A stretch of DNA of 64,000 bases, taken from NCBI GenBank assembly GCA_947631865.1, contig CANRNF010000002.1, positions 28,984 through 92,983 on the forward strand, written 5' to 3'. Every line of letters starts with the position of its first letter. The stretch's first letter is position 1. Made by a program: the position numbers and the translations under genes. The DNA comes from an uncultured Oscillospiraceae bacterium. GTDB taxonomy: Bacteria; Bacillota; Clostridia; Oscillospirales; Oscillospiraceae. The notes under the pieces are model-generated. The model saw only the letters and a list, made by a program, of their open reading frames with translations, made no database searches and was not told the origin of the DNA. Shown piece after piece: positions 36,301 through 45,107 of the stretch.

Positions 36301-38832
36301 GTGGGCATCGAACTGTATCCGCATAACGAAAAAGCCTATCGCGCCGTGCGGAAAATGCTGGACGAAAAGGGGCTCGCCGCCGTGGTCCATCCCACGGGGA
36401 CGGGCAAGTCCTTTATTGCCTTCAAACTGTGCGAGGACAACCCGGATAAGACCATCTGCTGGCTGTCCCCCAGTGAGTACATATTCAAAACCCAGCTTGA
36501 GAACGTGAAAACCTCCTCCGGCTATGAGCCGGAGAACATTGAGTTTTATACCTATGCCAAGCTCATGAATATGAGCGAGTCTGAGATAGCGGATATTCAG
36601 CCGGATATCATCGTGTTCGACGAGTTTCACCGCGCCGGCGCGGCCCAGTGGTCATTGGGAGTCGAGAGACTGCGCAGGATGTATCCCTCTGTCCCGATGT
36701 TGGGCCTGTCGGCTACGGCAGTGCGTTACCTTGATAATAAGCGAGATCTATGTGAGGAGCTTTTCAGCGGTTGTGTGGCCAGTGAGATGAGCCTGGGCGA
36801 GGCCATCGTCCGAGGCATCCTGCCTGCGCCCAAGTATGTGATGGCGTCGTTCGTGTACCAGAACGAACTGGAGCGGCTCAAGGAGCGGATATACAAAGCA
36901 CGCAACAGGGCGGTCCGCAGCGCTGCGGAGCAGTATTACGAGGCGCTGCGGCGGGCGCTGGAGAAAGCGGACGGCCTGGACGTGATCTTCGACAAGCACA
37001 TGACCGACCGGACCGGCAAGTATATTGTGTTTACCTCCAACATCCATGCCATGCGGGAATGCATGAGCCATGTGCCCGATTGGTTCGGCAGATTGGATGC
37101 GGAGCCGCATGTGTATTGGTTCTATACCCTGCAGCCGGATACACTGTCATCCTTTGAGGCCTTCAAAGTCGATGACGATGATACCCATCTGCGCCTGCTG
37201 TTCTGTATCGACGCGCTGAACGAGGGCGTCCATGTGGCGGATGTGGACGGTGTGATCCTGTTCCGGCCTACCGTCTCGCCCATCATCTATAAGCAGCAGA
37301 TCGGGCGGGCACTGTCCGCAGGGAAGACTGACACGCCTGTGATCTTTGACATCGTCAACAACTTTGAGGGGCTGTACAGCATCGGGTACATCGAGGAAGA
37401 GATGCGGACGGCGGTCACCTATTACAGAAGTTTTGGGGACGACAAGAAGATCATCACGGAGAGATTCAAGGTGGTGGATGAGGTCCGGGATTGCCGGCAG
37501 CTTTTTAACGCGCTGGAAGAGACGCTGTCGGCAACTTGGGATACGATGTACGACCGCGCGCGGCAGTACTTTGAAACATATGGCGATCTTGATGTCCCGG
37601 ATAAATACAAGACGCAGGATGGGCTGTCCCTTGGGTTGTGGATCACCACCCAGCGGCGGGTGTACAAGCACGAGCAATCCGGGATTCTGGGCGAAGACCG
37701 CATTGCGAAGCTGAACGCCATTGGAATGGAGTGGGATTCCTTTTCGGACCGTTCCTGGAAACGCCACTATGAATGTGCCCAGGCGTACTACAGGCGTTAC
37801 GGCGACCTGCGCGTCCCTACTGGATATATGACGGAGGAGGGCGTCCAGTTGGGGAGATGGATATCGAACCTCCGCACATACCGCAAGAATAATATCAAGT
37901 CGCGTTTTTTATCACCGGAACGGATACAGGCGTTGGACGATATTGGGATGTTCTGGAACGTCCCAGACTACCAGTGGGAAATAAATTACGCCGCTGCGAT
38001 GCGATATCACAGAGCGTACGGAGACTTGGATGTTCCGGCCGCTTATGTTGACTCTGAAAGGGTCCGGCTGGGCCAGTGGCTGAATAAAATGCGTACATTT
38101 AGGAAGAACGGGTCCTCTGGGTTGACGGAGGAACAGATAGCAAAGCTTGATGAGCTGGGCATGATCTGGGAAAAGGGCAGGGATCGAAAATGGGAGATCG
38201 GTTACGCGGCTGCGAAGGAATACTATGACCGGAACGGGCATTTGGCTGTGCCGTATGTATACGAGTCCCCCTCGGGTTTCAAGCTTGGTAACTGGATTTC
38301 TGACCAGAGAGAACAATTCCGAAAAGGAAAGATGAAACAGGATCGGATCGACCGACTGAACGCCATTGGAATGAAGTGGGATGTTCTCAGTGTGCACTGG
38401 GAGCAGAACTACTTGGAAGCGCAGCGCTATTACCAGGAGCACGGCGATTTGAACGTGCCGGCGAGATATAAAACGGACAGCGGCTTTGGCCTGGGCGCCT
38501 GGATTCGGAACATGCGGCAGGCCCGGCAGGAAGAGAATGAGAGCCGGCGGCTCACTCAAGAGCAGATCGTCCGGCTGGACGCCATCGGGATGGAGTGGGG
38601 CGACAGCTATGACAACCAGTGGGACCGGGCGTATGCGGAGGCGGCCAGCTATTACCGCCAGCACGGAACGCTGGATATGCCGGTGGCGTATAAGTCTCCG
38701 GACGGCCTGGCGCTGGGCCGATGGGTCCAGTGGCAGCGGTATGCTCTGCAGGATACGGAGAGGAAAGAGTCTCCACGGGCGGTGAAGCGCCGGGAAATGC
38801 TTAACAAGATCGGCATGAACTGGGGCGCGTAG
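36301..38832 (+). CDS. DEAD/DEAH-box helicase with tandem helicase-associated (HA) domains
   Basis: The GTG start lies 7 nt after AAGGGGG. The 843-aa product has a Superfamily 2 core: Walker A HPTGTGKSF (Lys36), DEFH box (107-110), SAT-like LGLSATAVRYL, a second RecA domain with FTSNIHAM and QIGRALSAGK. From about residue 415 there are six HA repeats of about 68 aa (W...Y..A..YY...GDL.VP..Y....G..LG.WI...R). HA domains are thought to bind nucleic acid. It is the first gene under the invertible promoter. Its role with a polysaccharide operon is unknown: possibilities are RNA or DNA remodelling during long-operon expression, recombination control, or defence. Confidence 0.9.
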   Translation: MGIELYPHNEKAYRAVRKMLDEKGLAAVVHPTGTGKSFIAFKLCEDNPDKTICWLSPSEYIFKTQLENVKTSSGYEPENIEFYTYAKLMNMSESEIADIQPDIIVFDEFHRAGAAQWSLGVERLRRMYPSVPMLGLSATAVRYLDNKRDLCEELFSGCVASEMSLGEAIVRGILPAPKYVMASFVYQNELERLKERIYKARNRAVRSAAEQYYEALRRALEKADGLDVIFDKHMTDRTGKYIVFTSNIHAMRECMSHVPDWFGRLDAEPHVYWFYTLQPDTLSSFEAFKVDDDDTHLRLLFCIDALNEGVHVADVDGVILFRPTVSPIIYKQQIGRALSAGKTDTPVIFDIVNNFEGLYSIGYIEEEMRTAVTYYRSFGDDKKIITERFKVVDEVRDCRQLFNALEETLSATWDTMYDRARQYFETYGDLDVPDKYKTQDGLSLGLWITTQRRVYKHEQSGILGEDRIAKLNAIGMEWDSFSDRSWKRHYECAQAYYRRYGDLRVPTGYMTEEGVQLGRWISNLRTYRKNNIKSRFLSPERIQALDDIGMFWNVPDYQWEINYAAAMRYHRAYGDLDVPAAYVDSERVRLGQWLNKMRTFRKNGSSGLTEEQIAKLDELGMIWEKGRDRKWEIGYAAAKEYYDRNGHLAVPYVYESPSGFKLGNWISDQREQFRKGKMKQDRIDRLNAIGMKWDVLSVHWEQNYLEAQRYYQEHGDLNVPARYKTDSGFGLGAWIRNMRQARQEENESRRLTQEQIVRLDAIGMEWGDSYDNQWDRAYAEAASYYRQHGTLDMPVAYKSPDGLALGRWVQWQRYALQDTERKESPRAVKRREMLNKIGMNWGA

Positions 38833-38883
38833 CGAAACAGCGATCTTGAGCAGTCTGCTTTGGATAAAGGGGCAAAAATATAT

Positions 38884-40869
38884 TTGGATAAGGACAGAGA
38901 GAAAAGAGGAATAGAACACTGGCAGCTGGTGAACGTGGGACTGGCGGTGTATGATGCCTTCGCGGTCAGCCTGTCGTTTTTCCTGGCGCTATGGCTGCGG
39001 TTCGATTGCCGGTATTCGGAGATACCGGGGGTCTATATCTCGGCATATCTGCATTTCATCCCATTTTATATAGTGGCCTGCCTCATCGTGTTCTGGTGCT
39101 GCAAGCTGTACCAGAGCATCTGGCGGTTCGCCAGCATGAACGAGATGCTGCGGACCATTGTGGCGACAGTCATCACATTTGTGATCCACACGGCGGGTAT
39201 TATCTTGTTCGTCCACCGCATGCCGGTTACCTATTACTTTGTGGGCATCATTTTGCAGTTTGCGGCGACAATAGGGATTCGGTATTCCTACCGATTTGTA
39301 CTGCTTCTGCGTGAAAACCGCTCTAAGGCACAGGATGGCCACCGGGTGATGCTGATAGGCGCCGGGCAGGCAGGCCATATGGTCCTGCGAGATTTGACAG
39401 CTGCGGAGGAGAACACGGACCAGATTTGCTGCATTATCGATGACAACCCTAATAAATGGGGCCGGTACATTGAGGGCGTGAAGGTGGTAGGCGGTCGGGA
39501 TGATATCCTGTCCCAAGTGGAGAAATACCACATCGACAAAATCTATTTGGCCATCCCCAGCGCGTCTGCGGAGACGAGGCGGGACATCCTGAACATCTGC
39601 AAGGAGACGGGCTGCGAGCTGAAGACGCTGCCGGGTATCTACCAACTGGTGAACGAGGACGTGGGCGTGCGGGACATGCAGGCCGTGTCCATGGAGGACC
39701 TTCTGGGTCGGGAGCCGGTGAAGGTGAACATGAAAGAGGTCTTCGACTATCTGTCCGGGAAGGTGATCCTGGTGACAGGGGGCGGCGGCTCCATCGGCAG
39801 CGAGCTCTGCCGGCAGATAGCAGATCATAAGCCGAAGCAGCTGATTATCTTCGACGTGTATGAGAACAACGCCTATAACATCCAGCTGGAGCTGCAGGAG
39901 AGATACCCGAAGCTGGACCTGGTGACACTGATCGGCTCTGTGCGGGACAGCCGGCGGATAGACCAGGTGTTTGCGGAATACGAACCGGAGGTGGTGTTCC
40001 ATGCGGCGGCGCACAAGCACGTGCCGCTGATGGAGACCAGCCCCTGCGAGGCCATCAAGAACAACGCCGTCGGTACATACAAGACGGCCTATGCGGCCAT
40101 CCACCACGGTTGCAGGCGATTCGTGCTCATCAGCACGGACAAGGCGGTGAATCCCACCAATGTAATGGGGGCGTCCAAGCGGCTTTGCGAGATGGTGATC
40201 CAGATGTTCGACCGGAAGATCAAGGCGGGGAAGGCGGACGAGATACCGGCGCTTTATACCCACACGGGGGACGAGTACGGCGGCGGTCATGTCTACACGC
40301 AGGATGCGGTGAACACGGAGTTCGCGGCGGTGCGGTTCGGCAACGTGCTGGGGAGCAATGGGTCGGTGGTGCCTATCTTCCAGCGGCAGATCGCTAAGGG
40401 CGGGCCAGTGACAGTGACCCACCCGGACATCATCCGGTATTTCATGACCATCCCGGAGGCGGTGAGCCTGGTGCTGCAGACCAGCGTCTACGCCCGGGGA
40501 GGCGAGATATTCGTGCTGGACATGGGCAACCCGGTGAAGATAGACACGCTGGCGCGGAACCTCATAAAGCTGTCGGGGTACAAGCCGGACGTGGACATCA
40601 AGATCGAGTACACGGGCCTGCGTCCCGGCGAGAAGCTCTATGAGGAGCGGCTGATGGCGGAAGAGGGCCTTCGCAAGACGGCCAACGACCTCATCAACAT
40701 CGGAAGCCCGCTGGAGTTTGATGACGACGAATTCCTGCGGCAGATGGACAAGCTGATGGACGCGGCGTATGCCAACGATACGGCGGAGATGCTGCCCATC
40801 CTGAGTGAGATGGTGACGACATATAAGCCGGCAAAGAGGGCAGAACTGGAACATGCAAAAGCGGTTTGA
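38884..40869 (+). CDS. Membrane UDP-N-acetylglucosamine 4,6-dehydratase-type protein (PglF/WbpM/CapD family)
   Basis: The start chosen is TTG 38884, 11 nt after AAAGGGG (38866-38872); TTG 38860 is an alternative. The protein of about 660 aa has four membrane helices in the first 130 residues, then a CoA-binding-like Rossmann domain (MLIGAGQAGHMVLRDL) and an SDR domain with VTGGGGSIGSELCRQI. The catalytic region is STDKAVNPTNVMGASKR, with Met in place of the usual SDR Tyr, as in 4,6-dehydratases of the WbpM/PglF type. It makes UDP-4-keto-6-deoxy-GlcNAc, substrate of the aminotransferase at 43016. Confidence 0.92.
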   Translation: MDKDREKRGIEHWQLVNVGLAVYDAFAVSLSFFLALWLRFDCRYSEIPGVYISAYLHFIPFYIVACLIVFWCCKLYQSIWRFASMNEMLRTIVATVITFVIHTAGIILFVHRMPVTYYFVGIILQFAATIGIRYSYRFVLLLRENRSKAQDGHRVMLIGAGQAGHMVLRDLTAAEENTDQICCIIDDNPNKWGRYIEGVKVVGGRDDILSQVEKYHIDKIYLAIPSASAETRRDILNICKETGCELKTLPGIYQLVNEDVGVRDMQAVSMEDLLGREPVKVNMKEVFDYLSGKVILVTGGGGSIGSELCRQIADHKPKQLIIFDVYENNAYNIQLELQERYPKLDLVTLIGSVRDSRRIDQVFAEYEPEVVFHAAAHKHVPLMETSPCEAIKNNAVGTYKTAYAAIHHGCRRFVLISTDKAVNPTNVMGASKRLCEMVIQMFDRKIKAGKADEIPALYTHTGDEYGGGHVYTQDAVNTEFAAVRFGNVLGSNGSVVPIFQRQIAKGGPVTVTHPDIIRYFMTIPEAVSLVLQTSVYARGGEIFVLDMGNPVKIDTLARNLIKLSGYKPDVDIKIEYTGLRPGEKLYEERLMAEEGLRKTANDLINIGSPLEFDDDEFLRQMDKLMDAAYANDTAEMLPILSEMVTTYKPAKRAELEHAKAV

Positions 40870-40924
40870 GCAGAAGATATGGCTGTCCTCCCCGCGATGC
40901 ACGGGGAGGAGCTGGCATACATAG
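40853..40924 (+). pseudogene. 5' remnant of a DegT aminotransferase gene
   Basis: ATGCAAAAGCGGTTTGAGCA... encodes MQKRFEQKIWLSSP and then, after loss of one base near 40894, the equivalents of MHGEELAYI. This matches the start of the aminotransferase at 43016 (KRFKEKLWLSSPTMHGEELAYI) at DNA level and then stops. It overlaps the end of the dehydratase gene. It marks where a methyltransferase-plus-aminotransferase cassette entered beside or within an ancestral dehydratase-aminotransferase pair. Confidence 0.7.
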
Positions 40925-40947
40925 CGAAGGAGGATTAGGAGAACACG

Positions 40948-41659
40948 ATGAAAAAGGATCTGAATTCCCGCGCCGTTAATAAGGAATTTGTGAAAGACGT
41001 GATTGAATGGGATGTGAATAACTGGTGGAGAGCCGTTACGTTTTGGGGCAAAATATACCCAATGCAGGATTTATCCGGAAAGAAAGTTCTTGATATAGGG
41101 GGAAGAAATGGAGGCCTTTCCCTGTATTTTGCTTTAAAAGGCGCGGATGTAATATGTTCGGATATTAATGAATCCGGATTTGATAAGGCAAGAGAACTTC
41201 ATAGAAAATACAATATTCAATCAAAAATATCATATGAAATAATAGATGCAACGAAGATACCGTATGAATCATATTTTGATGTCGTGTGTTTCAAATCTGT
41301 TGTGGGGGGGGGTAGGACGTAATAATAATTTTGAAAGGCAGAAGGAAATGATGGGGAGCATTTATAACTCATTAAAAAAGGACGGCGTCCTATTATTTGC
41401 TGAAAATCTAAAAGCGACTATGATCCATCAGGTATTGAGAAAAACATTTGCAAAGAAAAATTGGAGATATATATCTTTGGAAGAGGCGCTGCAATTAGCG
41501 GGGCCATTCTCAGAGACGAGTTATAAAACTTTTGGGTTTCTTGGCGTGCTTGGACGAAATCAGTGGTTGAATAATGCTTTGAGTGCAATAGATAACTTGT
41601 TTGATAGATGTTTAAAGGAACAATATAAATATATTATTTCGTGTGTATGTAGAAAATAG
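40948..41659 (+). pseudogene. SAM-dependent methyltransferase, out of frame at a G9 tract (phase-off or assembly error)
   Basis: The frame from ATG 40948 gives the class I motif KVLDIGGRNGGLSLYFALKGADVICSDINESGF and ends at a TAA soon after the G9 run 41304-41312. With eight Gs the reading continues as FKSVVGGVGRNNNFERQKEMMGSIYNSLKKDGVLLFAENL to the stop at 41659, a normal methyltransferase of about 237 aa. The motif VGGVGRNNN spans the tract, so G8 is the functional length. The gene is AT-rich compared with its neighbours, which suggests recent transfer. It probably methylates a sugar. Confidence 0.82.
41304..41312 (+). repeat. G9 homopolymer in the methyltransferase gene
   Basis: Nine G then TA. 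Nine gives a frameshift; eight restores the conserved reading frame. Confidence 0.85.
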
Positions 41660-41719
41660 AAGTACGTATATACCGGCAAATAACCATGAGGAAATATCTT
41701 AGTTTATGGTGGGATACAT

Positions 41720-42967
41720 ATGGAGAAGCGAATGATCCCATTCAGCCCGCCGGATATCAGCGAGCTGGAGATACAGGAAGTGGCGGAGACGCTGCGGTCG
41801 GGCTGGATAACCACCGGCCCGCGGACAAAGGAGCTTGAAAAATGCCTGGCGGCCTATATCGGCGTAGACAAGGCTGTGTGCCTGAACTCGGCAACGGCGG
41901 CGGAGGAGCTGAATCTGCGGATGCTGGGCATCGGCGAGGGCGACGAAGTCATCGTGCCGGCCTATACATACACCAGCTCCGCCGCCGCGGCGATCCATGT
42001 GGGCGCAAAGGTCGTGTTCATCGACTCCCAGCCAGGCTCCGCGGAGATGGACTATAACGCCATGGAAGCGGCCATCAACGAGCGGACGAAGGCCATCGTG
42101 CCGGTGGATCTGGGCGGCGTGGTGTGCGATTATGACCGCGTTTTTTCGGTGGTGGAGCGTAAGAGAGGGTTGTTCCGACCGTCCGGCAATACGGACCTGG
42201 GCCGGCGGCTGCAAAAGGCGCTGGGGCGCGTGGCCGTGGTGGCCGACTGCGCCCATGCGTTGGGTTCAGTGTGGCACGGAAATAAAGCGGGAGCTATCGC
42301 GGACTTTTCCAGTTTCAGCTTCCACGCGGTGAAGAATTTCACCACGGCAGAGGGCGGCGCCAGCACTTGGCGGAGCATACCAGGGATTGATGACGAAGAG
42401 CTCTATAAATGGTTCCAGCTGTATTCCCTGCATGGGCAGTCAAAGGACGCGTTGGCCAAAACGAAGCTGGGCGCTTGGGAGTATGACATCGTCGCGCCGC
42501 TTTATAAATGCAATATGACGGACATCATGGCGGCCATCGGCCTGAAACAGCTAGAGCGGTATGAGGGACTGCTGGCCCGGCGGCGGGAGATTATATCCCG
42601 CTATGACGCGATGTGCGACGAATTGGGCGTAGAGCATATCGTTCACAGCGGTGAGGACTTTCAGTCCTGCGGGCATCTTTATATCACGCGCGTTCCCAGG
42701 GCGGACGATGGCTGCCGCCGGGAGATCATCACGAAAATGGCGGAGCGGGGCGTGGCCTGCAATGTGCACTATAAGCCCCTGCCGATGATGACAGCCTATA
42801 AGGCACTGGGGTGGGATATCAAAGACTTTCCCAACGCTTACAAGCTGTATGAAAACGAGATCACTCTGCCGCTGCACACGAAGCTGGCGGATGAGGATGC
42901 GGAGTATGTGATGGAGAACTTCAAAGGCGTACTGAAAGATGTCGTGGGGGGGGGTACCTTCCTCTGA
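41720..42967 (+). CDS. DegT/DnrJ/EryC1 PLP aminotransferase with G9 tract at its 3' end
   Basis: The 415-aa product converts a keto sugar to an amino sugar. The N-terminus is MIPFSPPDISELEIQEVAETLRSGWITTGPRT, with PLP-site motifs NSATAAEELNLRMLGIGEGDEVIVPAYTYTSSA, DCAHALGS and the PLP Lys in SFHAVKNFTTAEGG. At 42946-42954 a G9 run gives a short end (VVGGGTFL). With eight Gs the frame would instead run 17 codons further to TGA 43017-43019 and overlap the next ATG by 4 bp. It came in with the methyltransferase cassette. Confidence 0.9.
   Translation: MEKRMIPFSPPDISELEIQEVAETLRSGWITTGPRTKELEKCLAAYIGVDKAVCLNSATAAEELNLRMLGIGEGDEVIVPAYTYTSSAAAAIHVGAKVVFIDSQPGSAEMDYNAMEAAINERTKAIVPVDLGGVVCDYDRVFSVVERKRGLFRPSGNTDLGRRLQKALGRVAVVADCAHALGSVWHGNKAGAIADFSSFSFHAVKNFTTAEGGASTWRSIPGIDDEELYKWFQLYSLHGQSKDALAKTKLGAWEYDIVAPLYKCNMTDIMAAIGLKQLERYEGLLARRREIISRYDAMCDELGVEHIVHSGEDFQSCGHLYITRVPRADDGCRREIITKMAERGVACNVHYKPLPMMTAYKALGWDIKDFPNAYKLYENEITLPLHTKLADEDAEYVMENFKGVLKDVVGGGTFL
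42946..42954 (+). repeat. G9 homopolymer at the 3' end of the first aminotransferase gene
   Basis: Nine G then TACC. Tract length decides between two C-termini and whether the gene overlaps (ATGA) the next start. Confidence 0.85.
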
Positions 42968-43015
42968 GGTAATCCTTTTCAAAGAGATCGTGCCGCGTAA
43001 GAAAGCGGAGGCGGC

Positions 43016-44290
43016 ATGATGAAGCGGTTTAAGGAAAAGCTTTGGCTGTCTTCTCCGACGATGCATGGGGAGGAACTGGCATACATAGAGCAGGCCATCC
43101 GGGCCAACTGGGTATCCACGGTGGGAGAGAACATCAACGAGCTGGAGCGGATGATTGCTGGGTATGTGGGCGTGGAGCACGCGGTGGCGCTGTCCAGCGG
43201 GACGGCGGCGCTGCATCTGTGCATGAAGCTGGCTGGAGAGCGCCTGAACCCAGGCGCGAAGCCGGGCAAAGCATTGGAGGGCATGCGGGTGTTCTGCTCG
43301 GACATGACCTTCGACGCCAGCGTGAACCCGGTGGTGTATGAGGGCGGCGAGCCGGCCTTCATCGATACGGAGGCCGATACCTGGAACATGGACCCGGCGG
43401 CGCTGGAAAAGGCCTTCGGGATGTACCCGGACGTGAAGCTGGTGGTGCTGGTCCATCTGTATGGCGTGCCGGCGAAGATGGACGAGATCGTATCCATCTG
43501 CCGGGCCCATGGGGCGCTGATCGTGGAGGACGCGGCGGAGGCCCTGGGGGCGGAGTACCGCGGTGACATCGTGAGCGGCAGGTGCGGCAGCTTCGGGGAC
43601 TTTATTGCCGTCAGCTTCAACGGGAACAAGATCGTGACGGGCAGCTCCGGCGGGATGTTTTTGACCAACGGCCGGTCTGACGCGGACAAGGTGCGCAAGT
43701 GGAGCACCCAGAGCCGGGAGGACGCGCCCTGGTACCAGCATGAGGAGCTGGGGTACAACTACCGGATGAGCAACATCATCGCGGGGCTTGCCAGGGGGAA
43801 CATGCTGCATGTCGACGAGCACATCGCCCAGAAGAAGGCTATTTACGAGCGATATAAGGAAGGGTTTGGGGACCTGCCCGTTGTGATGAATCCCTTTGAA
43901 GAAATGAGCAGCCCCAACTACTGGCTGAGCTGTATGCTGATCGATGAAAGTGCCATGTGCCGGCAGGAGCGTGGCGAAAAGCGGGCGCTGTACATCTCCG
44001 AGCCGGGCAAGAGCTGCCCGACGGAGATATTGGAGACGCTGGCGGCGTGCAACGCGGAGGGACGGCCCATCTGGAAGCCCATGCACATGCAGCCCATCTA
44101 CCGGATGGATCCGTTTGTGACGCGCCAGGGAAACGGCCGGGCGCGGAGCAACGCGTACATAGACGAGGGCATCATCACGGACGTGGGGGCGGACATCTTC
44201 CGGCGGGGGCTGTGCCTGCCCAGCGACAACAAGATGACCCCGGAGCAGCAGGATAGAGTGATAGAGATCGTCAGGGAGTGTTTTGCTTGA
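43016..44290 (+). CDS. DegT-family aminotransferase, probable UDP-4-amino-4,6-dideoxy-sugar aminotransferase (PglE/LegC-like)
   Basis: The 424-aa product has KRFKEKLWLSSPTMHGEELAYIEQAIRANWVST at its start, SSGTAALHLCMKLAG, EDAAEALGAEYRG and the PLP Lys in SFNGNKIVTGSSGGM. The family aminates the 4-keto product of PglF-type dehydratases. Together with the gene at 38884 and the sugar transferase that follows, this suggests a bacillosamine-like first sugar. The original neighbour was probably the dehydratase, as the 5' remnant at 40853 shows. Confidence 0.9.
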   Translation: MMKRFKEKLWLSSPTMHGEELAYIEQAIRANWVSTVGENINELERMIAGYVGVEHAVALSSGTAALHLCMKLAGERLNPGAKPGKALEGMRVFCSDMTFDASVNPVVYEGGEPAFIDTEADTWNMDPAALEKAFGMYPDVKLVVLVHLYGVPAKMDEIVSICRAHGALIVEDAAEALGAEYRGDIVSGRCGSFGDFIAVSFNGNKIVTGSSGGMFLTNGRSDADKVRKWSTQSREDAPWYQHEELGYNYRMSNIIAGLARGNMLHVDEHIAQKKAIYERYKEGFGDLPVVMNPFEEMSSPNYWLSCMLIDESAMCRQERGEKRALYISEPGKSCPTEILETLAACNAEGRPIWKPMHMQPIYRMDPFVTRQGNGRARSNAYIDEGIITDVGADIFRRGLCLPSDNKMTPEQQDRVIEIVRECFA

Positions 44291-45030
44291 CAGATACAAC
44301 GGTACATACCAAACACAAGCCATACGGGCCCTATGAAAAGTACTTCAAACGGCCGCTGGATATGGTGTGCGCGTTGCTGGCGATGGTCGTGTTCTGTTGG
44401 CTGTATGCGCTCGTGGCGGTGCTGGTACGGGTGAAGCTTGGGAACCCGGTGCTGTTCACCCAGCCGCGGCCGGGGAAGGATGAGAAGATTTTTAAGCTGT
44501 ATAAATTCCGGACGATGACGGATGAACGGGATGAGAACGGCGAGCTGCTGCCGGACGAGGTGCGGCTGACGAAGTTCGGAAAGCTGTTGCGCTCCACGAG
44601 TTTGGACGAGATGCCGGAGGCCATCAATATCCTGAAGGGCGACATGAGCGTGGTGGGGCCGCGGCCGCAACTGGTCCGGGATATGGTGTTCATGACGCCG
44701 GAGCAGAGGCGGCGGCACTGTGTCCGACAGGGGCTGACCGGCATGGCCCAGGTGAATGGTAGAAATGGGATCGGCTGGGAGGAGCGTTTTGCCTGGGATC
44801 TGAAGTATGTGGAGAAGATCACCTTCCTGGGCGATGTGAAGATCGTCTGCAGGACAGTGCTGAAAGCCTTTGTCCGACAGGAGGGCATCACGGAGGGCGA
44901 TATGGCCACGTCCCAGGATCTGGGGGATTATCTTCTTCAGCGTGGAGCGGTTGACCAGGCTGAATATGATAGTTTGATGTGCCGGGCCAGGGAAATGTAT
45001 CCTCGGCCCAACGCCGCTGTTAGGAGTTGA
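44287..45030 (+). CDS. Initiating undecaprenyl-phosphate sugar-1-phosphate transferase (PglC/WcaJ family)
   Basis: The start chosen is TTG 44287, 8 nt after AGGGAG and overlapping the previous stop; GTG 44278 is an alternative. The product of about 247 aa has one re-entrant membrane helix (YFKRPLDMVCALLAMVVFCWLYALVAVLV), the catalytic region LFTQPRPGKDEKIFKLYKFRTM, DELPE-like LDEMPEAINILKGDMSVVGPRP and GLTGMAQVNGRNG. It loads the first sugar phosphate on the lipid carrier. The C-terminus is about 45 residues longer than PglC. Confidence 0.93.
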   Translation: MTDTTVHTKHKPYGPYEKYFKRPLDMVCALLAMVVFCWLYALVAVLVRVKLGNPVLFTQPRPGKDEKIFKLYKFRTMTDERDENGELLPDEVRLTKFGKLLRSTSLDEMPEAINILKGDMSVVGPRPQLVRDMVFMTPEQRRRHCVRQGLTGMAQVNGRNGIGWEERFAWDLKYVEKITFLGDVKIVCRTVLKAFVRQEGITEGDMATSQDLGDYLLQRGAVDQAEYDSLMCRAREMYPRPNAAVRS

Positions 45031-45107
45031 GATGATTTGGTGAATGAGTTCTCAAGGAACAACTCATGCTTTTGTAAACAATTCGGAAAAACAGAGGAGC
45101 TTACAGC

